A DNA stretch of 5,802 nucleotides from Chlamydiota bacterium (GTDB lineage Bacteria > Chlamydiota > Chlamydiia > Chlamydiales > SM23-39), in NCBI GenBank assembly GCA_027459365.1, contig DAIDIM010000150.1, positions 1 to 5,802 on the forward strand, read 5' to 3'. A model generated the notes under the pieces. It did no database searches. It saw nothing but the letters and a program-made list of their open reading frames with translations, and was not told the origin of the DNA. Shown one piece after another: positions 1 through 5,802 of the stretch. The position numbers were made by a program, and so were the translations under genes. Numbering within the stretch: position 1 is the stretch's first letter; every line of letters starts with the position of its first letter.

Positions 1-62
1 GTAAAATCGTCGAAAAGATTCCCGAATATCGTCGAAGAGGCACATCGGGAATGGCTCTCTAA
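1..62 (+). other. Window edge; possible 3' end of an upstream gene
   Basis: The first 62 bases are open on the + strand from the window edge to a TAA at 60-62 (reading KIVEKIPEYRRRGTSGMAL). A second frame stays open to a TGA at 73-75. A minus-strand frame starting with ATG at 45-43 also runs off the edge (MCLFDDIRESFRRFY). Nothing here is long enough to identify a protein or choose between frames. The TAA at 60-62 is attractive because the likely uvrA promoter begins just after it. In C. trachomatis the gene before uvrA is pyruvate kinase, but these residues do not let me confirm that. A 9-base direct repeat (ATCGTCGAA at 6-14 and 28-36) also lies here. Confidence 0.25.
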
Positions 63-71
63 TTCTATATC

Positions 72-101
72 TTGAGAATCTTGCTCCGTTTTGTATACAA
101 T
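72..101 (+). promoter_or_regulatory. Putative sigma70-type (chlamydial sigma66-like) promoter of uvrA
   Basis: TTGAGA at 72-77 resembles a -35 box. It is followed after 16 bases by TATACA (94-99), or after 18 bases by TACAAT (96-101), as a -10 box. Both spacings are within the usual range. Transcription would begin around 106-109, within a few bases of the uvrA ATG at 110, so the transcript would have almost no 5' leader. This agrees with the absence of any purine-rich ribosome-binding site before the start codon. The call rests on motif resemblance only; transcription from further upstream would also be compatible with the sequence. Confidence 0.45.
91..100. promoter_or_regulatory. Perfect 10-bp palindrome over the -10 region
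   Basis: TTGTATACAA at 91-100 equals its own reverse complement and covers the proposed -10 box. A dimeric regulator bound here would block the promoter, but a 10-base AT-rich palindrome also arises easily by chance around TATA-like boxes. It does not match the E. coli LexA box (CTGT-N8-ACAG) that controls uvrA in SOS-regulated bacteria. Confidence 0.2.
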
Positions 102-109
102 CGAATGTC

Positions 110-3100
110 ATGAATTCTCCGAAAATCGTTCTCAAAAAAGTACGCGTCAATAATCTCAAGAGTGTAGACCTGACCCTGGATTCGGGCCAGCTCGTAGTAT
201 TTACGGGTGTTTCAGGTTCTGGCAAATCGTCTTTAGCCTTTGAAACGATTTATGTCGAAGGCCAGAGGCGTTACATCGAGTCGTTGTCGCATCAGGCGCG
301 CAGAGCGTTGGGTGACCTTCCGAAACCTGAGGCGGAAGAAATCAGCGGCATTGCCCCTACAATTGCGATCGAGCAAAAGACGGCTGGTCGAACGCCTCGC
401 TCTACCGTTGGTACGATGACAGGAATTTATGACTTCTTGCGCGTTTTATATGCTCGCATTGGGATTCCCCATTGCCCTGTTTCCAAAGAGCCGCTTGCAA
501 TGCATAGCCGAGAAAAGATTATCGCTGAATTACAAAACTTGTCAGAAAATGCAAAGCTCATATTCTTAAGCCCTTACGCAAAAGGAAAGGGCGAATTTTT
601 AGATAGCTTTGCCGAGATCCAATCGAAGGGTTTTACCCGCGTTAGAATTGATGGGACAATCGTCGATTTAAGCGAGGAGATCAGTCTAGATAAAGACCTG
701 GCTCATGATATTGATATTGTGGTTGACCGGGTGAGGGGAGACGAACACTCTCGAATTGCTGAGGCAGCCGTTATGGCTCTAGAGCTGGGGCAAGGTTTTT
801 TTTCAGTATATTTTCCAGATACGGAAGAGGAAAAAATCTTTTCTCAAACTGCCTATTCTCAAAAATCAAATCTCTCTTATGGTCCCCTTGAGCCGCACGA
901 TTTTTCTTTCAATCATCCAGCTGGCATGTGCCCTGAATGTCATGGGATTGGCATTGCATCAGAATTTGATCTAAAAAAAATCATCAATGAGGACTTAAGC
1001 ATTGCCGAAGATTGTTGCGAGATTGCCCCATCATACAATACTGTCCGCTATGGAAATATCTATAACAATTTATTTTCTATACACACTCCTTGGAAAAAGT
1101 TAAAGGAATCTGAAAAAAAGGTTTTTCTTTATGGAACGGAGAAAAAATGGACCAAGATGATTTTTACCCATCCGGAAAAAAAGAATCGTTGGCAAGAGTT
1201 TGTTCATTGGAAAGGGGTCATTCAGGAGGCAAAAGAGCGGCTAAGCGCGGCAACTAGCGATCTATATCGGAAAAAGATGGGTGCCATGATGATTGAAGGT
1301 ATCTGCCCTCAATGTCACGGCTCTCGCATAAAACCATATCCGGCTGAAACTCGCCTAGGGAACAAAAAAATTCATGAACTGACGGCCCTTTCATTGACAG
1401 ATTGTTTACAGTTTTTTGAGACTCTGAAAATCTCTGCTATCGAGCGGAAAATTGCAGGCGAACTGATAAAAGAGATTCAGCTGAGACTTAAATTCTTACT
1501 CGATGTGGGACTTTCGTATATTTCTTTAGATCGGACATCCCCCACACTGAGTGGTGGCGAATCGCAGCGTGTTCGACTCTCTTCACAAATTGGTGCAGGA
1601 CTTGTGGGTGCAATTTACGTTTTAGACGAACCGTCCATTGGACTTCACCCAAGCGATCATCATAAGCTCATTCAGACGATTCTTCACCTAAGAGATCTTG
1701 GGAATACGGTCCTGGTTGTCGAGCATGATGCAGATACAATTTGCCAAGCAGATACAATCGTCGATGTGGGTCCAGGAGCGGGCATCCATGGTGGCGAAAT
1801 CCTCGCATGTGGATCTGTGCAAGATGTGATCAAGAATCCAAGATCGATCACGGGGGGCTACTTATCAGGCCGCCTCAAAATGCAAACGTCAAAAAAGAGA
1901 AAATTGCAAGACGGAATCACAATAACGGGTGCCTCTCACCACAATCTAAAAAATCTGAATGTAAAAATTCCGCTTAACGGTCTCATCTGCATCACCGGCG
2001 TTTCTGGAAGCGGAAAATCTTCCCTCATATCAGACATTCTCTATCCAGCTCTTGCCAACCATTTTCACGGTGCTGAGATGAATGTCGGCAAACACAAAAG
2101 TATTGCTGGATTTGAAAAGATTGATAAAGTCATTTTAGTCGATCAATCTCCCATTGGAAGAACCCCTCGCTCAAATCCTGCAACCTACATCAAACTCTTT
2201 GATGAGATTCGGGAGATTTTTGCGAACTTACCTGAGAGTAAATTGCGCGGCTTTACCGAGAGCCATTTTAGCTTCAATGTAAAAACCGGATCTTGTTCCT
2301 ACTGTTCAGGTCTTGGGAGTGCCCGCATTGACATGGATTTCATGGAAGACATTTGGGTTGAATGTCCTCAATGTAAAGGGAAACGTTTTGATCCAGAGAT
2401 TTTAAGTGTTAGATTTAAGGACAAGAGCATTACCGACATCCTCAATACGGATGTTGAGCATGCGTTGAAGCTTTTTGAATCGATCCCATCAATCCATAAA
2501 AAGCTCTCCTTGCTCTCCCAAGTAGGGCTTGATTATATCACACTGGGACAACCCTCTACCACAGTTTCTGGTGGTGAGGCGCAACGGATTAAATTGGCAA
2601 AAGAGCTTGTCCGTCCTCATACAGGTCGTACACTCTACATTCTCGATGAGCCAACAACCGGCCTCCATTTTCATGATGTACAACGGCTGATTTCGGTCCT
2701 TCAAAAGCTTGTTGATCTTGGCAATACTGTCATCGTAATCGAGCATAATCTCGATCTAATCCGATGCGCCGATTGGATCATCGATTTAGGGCCCGCTGCT
2801 GGCATTTATGGAGGAGAGCTGATCGGAGAGGGGAGCCCTGAAAAAATAGCCAAACTCAAAACACCAACGGGTCTGTCTTTGGCAAATAAGCTCCCTGAAA
2901 TTAAAAAAGAGAAGAGAAAACCAACTTTTGGCACAAGCGAGCTGACTGTAATAAATGCAGAGCAAAACAACCTCAAGTCGGTCTCCATTTCGATTCCTCG
3001 AAATGCGATGACGATATTCACAGGGCCCTCAGGATCTGGGAAAAGTTCCCTTGCTTTTGACACAATCTATGCCGAAGGGCAACGTCGCTATACAGAGACC

Positions 3101-5680
3101 TTATCTGCCTATGCACGAACCCTTGTGAAACAATTGCCAAAACCAAAAGTGGATCAAATCACAGGCCTTTCCCCATCCATTGCGCTCGAGCAAAAAACAG
3201 GTGGTTTAAATCCCCGCTCTACCATTGGTACCCTTACCGAAATTTATGATCTGCTTCGCATTCTCTATGCACATTTAGGAACCGCGCACGATCCAGAAAC
3301 TGGAGAAGAGATTCGGCAGATTAGCAAAGAATTTGTTGTTGAAAAGACCCTTTCGACCTTAATGGGAGAAAAACTCTATATTTTAGCGCCCATAACACTA
3401 GAAAAAAAAGAGACTTTTGAAGAGTTCAAAGCCCGCCTAAATCGAGAAGGATATTTACGGATTCGACTCAACGGAAAATACTATGAACTCGATGTTGATA
3501 TTCCCTTTGAAAAACATAAAAAAAATGAGATCTATCTTGTGATCGATCGTCTAATTGTCGATGAAAAGAGTGAAAAACGTCTCTATGAAGCAATCGATCG
3601 GGCAGGCACCATAGTGATCCTTGCTAGGGAAAAAGGCGATCTATTCTATAACCTCTCCTATGCTGTTGTGAGCACAGGAAAGTCATTTCCCCCAATTACT
3701 CCACAAACCTTCTCATTCAATCACGATGCCGGGATGTGTCATGAATGCCAAGGTCTAGGAGTCACCTATGGCGCGCATCTTGTTGATAATCAGTCGTTTG
3801 AGAATCTTTCCATTCTCGACATTTTAGATCGGCTCTTTCGAGAAAAAGGGACAAGCCATGCCTACCAGATCGTCGAGCAATATTTTAAACATGAGCGCAT
3901 TCCTTGTGATGTACTTGTCAAATCGCTTCTTCTCTCGCAGCGTGAGATCCTTCTCAAGGGCGGAAGTGAAAAAACCATCAAAAACATTCAGGTTTCCTGG
4001 CGAGGGCTTGAAAATGTACTTGCCAATGCGGCACGCCAAGCAAATACCGAAATCAAAGAATCGCTACTCCCCCATCTGTCTGCATCTACTTGTTCAAGCT
4101 GTAATGGCTCACGACTCAATCCCCTGGCACTCAACGTACGGATACAAAATCAATCGATTAGCGATTTCTGCAAAATGACGCTGGATGTTGCTTTGCAATT
4201 TGTAAAAACAATCTCACTTAAAAATGAACAATTTTTAACAGTCACTCGCAGCACAATCGAAAAACAGCTCGAATTTCTCCTTGCAATAGGGCTAAATTAC
4301 CTTTCATTAGATCGATCATCGCCTACTCTTAGTGGCGGAGAACTTCAAAGAATACGCCTTGCAAAACAGATTGGATCTGGACTCACCTCATGTCTGTATA
4401 TTCTTGATGAACCAACCATTGGCCTCCATCCTGCAAATAACGAACAGCTGAACGCCGCATTAAAACATCTTCGGGATCTCGGCAATACCCTTCTCCTCGT
4501 TGAACACGATCCAATGACCATCAATGCAGCAGATTACATTGTCGATTTTGGCCCAAAAGCAGGCAGTTTCGGAGGACAAATCACAGCAAGCGGAACTATC
4601 GAACAAATCAAAAAAAATCCCAACTCCCTTACAGGCGCATATCTTTCAGGCCGTAAAAAAATCCCCATCCCAAAAAAAAGACGGATCTCCCAAGAATTCA
4701 TCACCATTCAAAATGCCCATCTTCACAACCTAAAAAATATCTCCTGTTCCATTCCCCTATCAGCCATTACCTGCCTCACAGGCGTTTCTGGCTCTGGCAA
4801 ATCCACCCTCATGCGCTATCTCCTAAAACCTGCCGCTGAATTTGTCGCCAACAAGCGCAAAAAACCCCTTTCTCACCAATATTGTGGCGCTACATTTACA
4901 GGCCTTCACCATTTTGAAAAAGTAGTCACCATTGATCAAAGCCCCATTGGGCAAACTGCACGCGCTGACGTAAGCACCTACAGCGATCTTCAACCTCCTC
5001 TCCGCTCCCTCTACGCCTCTCTTCCTAACGCCGCAATCAAAGGGCTAAGTGCAGGACATTTTAGTCCCAATCATCGCAAAGGGATGTGTCGCACCTGCTG
5101 GGGACTTGGTTATAAAACCATCGACCTTCAATTTCTCCCCTCTGTCCAAATCGCCTGTCCGGCATGCAAAGGATATCGTCTCAATCCAATAGCCCTCGAA
5201 GTTCTCTATAAAGGGAAAAACTTTGGCCAAATCTTTGATATGAGTATTCATGAGGCGCACGAATTCTTCGGAAATATTCCACGCATCGCAAAACGGCTCA
5301 ATACACTCATCTCAGTCGGCCTCTCCTACCTAAAACTAGGGCAAGCCGTCGCCTCTCTTTCCGGCGGCGAAGCGCAACGGCTACGCCTCTCGCGCGAACT
5401 TGCCAAGCGAGAAATCGGCAAAACCCTCTACCTCATCGACGAACCAACCGTTGGCCTCCATAGCGAAGATGTGGCCCTCCTCATCCCCATTTTCCAAAGC
5501 CTTGCCGACAAAAAAAACACCCTCGTCATCATCGAGCACAATATCGATCTCATCCGCAACGCCGATTACATCATCGACCTCGGCCCCGATGCCGGCCCTC
5601 ATGGCGGCGAAATCATCGCCACCGGCACTCCAGAAGAAGTAGCCAAATCCAAAAACTCCAAAACCGCAAAATATATATAA
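110..5680 (+). CDS. uvrA: Double-length (tandem fused) UvrA, excinuclease ABC subunit A
   Basis: UvrA is the cytoplasmic ABC-type ATPase that finds bulky DNA lesions and loads UvrB, which then recruits the nuclease UvrC. This 1,856-residue chain contains two UvrA units, hence four ATPase domains. Walker A lysines are K39, K636, K978 and K1564. Signature motifs are LSGGESQR (480-487), VSGGEAQR (819-826), LSGGELQR (1407-1414) and LSGGEAQR (1750-1757). Walker B Asp-Glu pairs are 506/507, 846/847, 1433/1434 and 1777/1778. H-loop histidines are 539, 879, 1466 and 1810. Zinc-type cysteines are C274/C277 with C399/C402, and C729/C732-x19-C752/C755; in unit 2 they are C1210/C1213 with C1328/C1331, and C1660/C1663-x19-C1683/C1686. 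UvrB-binding domains lie near 125-250 and 1065-1190. The ATG at 110 is chosen because only about seven residues precede the conserved first strand; no ribosome-binding site is visible. The end (GTPEEVAKSKNSKTAKYI) matches a normal UvrA C-terminus, so the gene is complete. Fused UvrA is known from Chlamydiae; the pseudo-dimer role is inferred. Confidence 0.97.
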   Translation: MNSPKIVLKKVRVNNLKSVDLTLDSGQLVVFTGVSGSGKSSLAFETIYVEGQRRYIESLSHQARRALGDLPKPEAEEISGIAPTIAIEQKTAGRTPRSTVGTMTGIYDFLRVLYARIGIPHCPVSKEPLAMHSREKIIAELQNLSENAKLIFLSPYAKGKGEFLDSFAEIQSKGFTRVRIDGTIVDLSEEISLDKDLAHDIDIVVDRVRGDEHSRIAEAAVMALELGQGFFSVYFPDTEEEKIFSQTAYSQKSNLSYGPLEPHDFSFNHPAGMCPECHGIGIASEFDLKKIINEDLSIAEDCCEIAPSYNTVRYGNIYNNLFSIHTPWKKLKESEKKVFLYGTEKKWTKMIFTHPEKKNRWQEFVHWKGVIQEAKERLSAATSDLYRKKMGAMMIEGICPQCHGSRIKPYPAETRLGNKKIHELTALSLTDCLQFFETLKISAIERKIAGELIKEIQLRLKFLLDVGLSYISLDRTSPTLSGGESQRVRLSSQIGAGLVGAIYVLDEPSIGLHPSDHHKLIQTILHLRDLGNTVLVVEHDADTICQADTIVDVGPGAGIHGGEILACGSVQDVIKNPRSITGGYLSGRLKMQTSKKRKLQDGITITGASHHNLKNLNVKIPLNGLICITGVSGSGKSSLISDILYPALANHFHGAEMNVGKHKSIAGFEKIDKVILVDQSPIGRTPRSNPATYIKLFDEIREIFANLPESKLRGFTESHFSFNVKTGSCSYCSGLGSARIDMDFMEDIWVECPQCKGKRFDPEILSVRFKDKSITDILNTDVEHALKLFESIPSIHKKLSLLSQVGLDYITLGQPSTTVSGGEAQRIKLAKELVRPHTGRTLYILDEPTTGLHFHDVQRLISVLQKLVDLGNTVIVIEHNLDLIRCADWIIDLGPAAGIYGGELIGEGSPEKIAKLKTPTGLSLANKLPEIKKEKRKPTFGTSELTVINAEQNNLKSVSISIPRNAMTIFTGPSGSGKSSLAFDTIYAEGQRRYTETLSAYARTLVKQLPKPKVDQITGLSPSIALEQKTGGLNPRSTIGTLTEIYDLLRILYAHLGTAHDPETGEEIRQISKEFVVEKTLSTLMGEKLYILAPITLEKKETFEEFKARLNREGYLRIRLNGKYYELDVDIPFEKHKKNEIYLVIDRLIVDEKSEKRLYEAIDRAGTIVILAREKGDLFYNLSYAVVSTGKSFPPITPQTFSFNHDAGMCHECQGLGVTYGAHLVDNQSFENLSILDILDRLFREKGTSHAYQIVEQYFKHERIPCDVLVKSLLLSQREILLKGGSEKTIKNIQVSWRGLENVLANAARQANTEIKESLLPHLSASTCSSCNGSRLNPLALNVRIQNQSISDFCKMTLDVALQFVKTISLKNEQFLTVTRSTIEKQLEFLLAIGLNYLSLDRSSPTLSGGELQRIRLAKQIGSGLTSCLYILDEPTIGLHPANNEQLNAALKHLRDLGNTLLLVEHDPMTINAADYIVDFGPKAGSFGGQITASGTIEQIKKNPNSLTGAYLSGRKKIPIPKKRRISQEFITIQNAHLHNLKNISCSIPLSAITCLTGVSGSGKSTLMRYLLKPAAEFVANKRKKPLSHQYCGATFTGLHHFEKVVTIDQSPIGQTARADVSTYSDLQPPLRSLYASLPNAAIKGLSAGHFSPNHRKGMCRTCWGLGYKTIDLQFLPSVQIACPACKGYRLNPIALEVLYKGKNFGQIFDMSIHEAHEFFGNIPRIAKRLNTLISVGLSYLKLGQAVASLSGGEAQRLRLSRELAKREIGKTLYLIDEPTVGLHSEDVALLIPIFQSLADKKNTLVIIEHNIDLIRNADYIIDLGPDAGPHGGEIIATGTPEEVAKSKNSKTAKYI
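125..2890 (+). repeat. UvrA unit 1 (N-terminal half of the fused protein)
   Basis: Residues 6-927 correspond to a whole single-copy UvrA, from the first strand (VLKKVRVNNLKSVDL) to the Leu/Ala-rich end before the linker. In order: ATPase domain I with Walker A at 33-40; Q-loop region EQKTAGRTPRSTVGT (88-102); UvrB-binding domain with K158-E162 (KGKGE) and arginines 177, 179 and 207; signature-domain zinc cysteines 274/277 and 399/402; signature and Walker B; then ATPase domain II with Walker A at 630-637, DQSPIGRTPRSNPATY (678-693) and the C4 zinc module 729-755. The second ATPase domain reads like a textbook UvrA. The first deviates: the usual SAYAR is SHQAR (60-64), and the usual NPRST...TEIYD is TPRST...TGIYD (95-108). 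Similarity to unit 2 is clear in protein, but the DNA is diverged, so the duplication is old. Confidence 0.93.
2891..2938 (+). other. Inter-unit linker of the fused UvrA
   Basis: Residues 928-943 (LPEIKKEKRKPTFGTS) join the C-terminus of unit 1 to the first strand of unit 2 (ELTVINAEQNNLKSV). The segment is lysine/glutamate-rich and looks flexible. There is no in-frame ATG between residue 745 and residue 967, and residue 967 already lies inside the strand before the third Walker A motif. Independent translation of unit 2 from an ATG is therefore unlikely, which supports one continuous polypeptide. The limits are approximate and rest on comparison with the ends of single UvrA proteins. Confidence 0.7.
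2939..5677 (+). repeat. UvrA unit 2 (C-terminal half of the fused protein)
   Basis: Residues 944-1856 repeat the whole UvrA architecture. ATPase domain III has Walker A GPSGSGKS (972-979), canonical YAEGQRRY and SAYAR (999-1003), and EQKTGGLNPRSTIGTLTEIYD split over 1027-1047. A UvrB-binding domain follows, with arginines 1117, 1119 and 1147 matching those of unit 1. Signature-domain cysteines are 1210/1213 and 1328/1331. The interdomain stretch SGRKKIPIPKKRR is close to the bacterial consensus. ATPase domain IV has Walker A at 1558-1565 and the C4 zinc module 1660-1686. The fourth domain is the least canonical: its Q-loop segment is DQSPIGQTARADVSTY (1609-1624) instead of DQSPIGRTPRSNPATY, and FSFN before the zinc module is FSPN. 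The catalytic motifs are all retained, so I infer an active but specialised half rather than a decaying copy. Confidence 0.93.
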
Positions 5681-5709
5681 CAATTTTTTCAAGAACAAAA
5701 ATCTACAGG

Positions 5710-5802
5710 ATGAGCATTCAAAAAAACTTTGATTGGTTTGCAGCAATTCCAAATGAAACGGAAGTTCCGCGTTTTTTTGAGACAAAGCCACTTATAAACA
5801 CC
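5710..5802 (+). CDS. 5' end of an unrecognised gene, cut by the window edge
   Basis: An ATG at 5710 opens a frame that stays open for 31 codons to the end of the window (it begins MSIQKNFDWFAAIPNETE). It starts 29 bases after the uvrA stop on the same strand, so co-transcription with uvrA is possible; no convincing terminator separates them. A purine stretch AGG (5707-5709) touches the ATG directly, which is too close for a normal Shine-Dalgarno site. The visible residues are hydrophilic with a few aromatic positions and show no signal peptide or motif I recognise. It does not look like the start of DnaX, which follows uvrA in C. trachomatis. The reading frame is plausible but unproven. Confidence 0.45.
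   Translation, partial: MSIQKNFDWFAAIPNETEVPRFFETKPLINT

Noticed and set aside
18..52. Inverted repeat ATTCCCGA (18-25) / TCGGGAAT (45-52) as a terminator of the upstream gene
   Set aside because: The loop is 19 bases and no T-run follows the second arm; if the frame ending at 62 is real, the repeat is inside coding sequence.
60..110. LexA (SOS) box upstream of uvrA
   Set aside because: No CTGT-N8-ACAG or close variant is present between the upstream stop and the start codon.
1741..1977. Plus-strand overlapping frame of 78 codons in unit 1, and a similar one at 5400-5642
   Set aside because: They are alternative readings of uvrA codons, with serine/lysine-rich or basic composition and no independent start signal.
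2879..3010. Possibility that the double gene is really two genes joined by a sequencing or assembly error
   Set aside because: There is one uninterrupted frame, no in-frame ATG from residue 745 to 967, the two units differ strongly at the DNA level, and fused UvrA is known in Chlamydiae.
2489..3063. Two minus-strand open frames (2489-2746 and 2806-3063)
   Set aside because: Both are antisense to conserved ATPase motifs of uvrA, lack supported starts and resemble no protein family.
3824..5260. Other short frames inside uvrA on both strands (3824-4039 -, 3858-4178 +, 4524-4733 +, 5045-5260 -)
   Set aside because: The conserved motifs are all in the uvrA frame; these are out-of-frame or antisense shadows with no recognisable content.
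5684..5701. T-run after the uvrA stop (5684-5689) with A-run 5697-5701 as a terminator
   Set aside because: Only A-T pairs can form the stem and no GC-rich hairpin precedes the T-run, so an intrinsic terminator is not supported.
5759..5778. CGGA/TCCG hairpin followed by seven T as a terminator
   Set aside because: The stem is only four base pairs, two bases separate it from the T-run, and it lies inside the open frame that starts at 5710.
5381..5791. Minus-strand open frame of 136 codons overlapping the end of uvrA
   Set aside because: It lies antisense to the highly conserved signature, Walker B and H-loop region, has a low-complexity acidic and aromatic composition, and is explained by C-rich codons on the coding strand.
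1..5802. A previously undescribed multi-gene system, mobile element, CRISPR array or RNA gene
   Set aside because: The window holds a single known repair gene and two gene fragments at most; no repeat arrays, tRNA-like folds, transposase features or toxin-antitoxin signatures are visible.

Overview
The window is almost entirely one gene: a 1,856-residue open reading frame (110-5680, +) encoding UvrA, the damage-recognition ATPase of nucleotide excision repair. It is about twice the length of an ordinary UvrA (E. coli, 940 residues) because two complete UvrA units are fused head to tail. Double-length UvrA is an established peculiarity of the Chlamydiae (about 1,790 residues in Chlamydia trachomatis). 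The window therefore most likely comes from a chlamydia, and the slightly greater length and mid-40s GC (judged by eye) fit an environmental chlamydia better than the Chlamydia genus. The assignment to phylum is fairly secure; anything finer is a guess.

Layout: 1-109 is an upstream edge. It may hold the last codons of a preceding gene, and it carries a plausible promoter (72-101) that ends almost at the uvrA start codon. 110-5680 is uvrA: unit 1 (about residues 6-927), a charged linker (928-943) and unit 2 (944-1856). 5681-5709 is a short AT-rich spacer. 5710-5802 is the 5' end of a same-strand gene that I do not recognise.

How it works: normal UvrA is a homodimer with two ATPase domains per subunit. 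This chain carries all four ATPase domains, two UvrB-binding domains and two C-terminal DNA-binding zinc modules, so it could act as a covalent pseudo-dimer that loads UvrB onto damaged DNA. All four nucleotide-binding domains keep Walker A, signature, Walker B and H-loop motifs. The two units have nevertheless diverged in different places: unit 1 is less canonical in its first ATPase domain and unit 2 in its last. Both lack the CPxC pair that in most bacteria precedes the FSFN motif.

No RNA gene, mobile element, CRISPR array or additional system was found. The points worth following up are the asymmetry of the fused enzyme, the lost zinc ligands, the almost leaderless start and a marked base-composition change along the gene.
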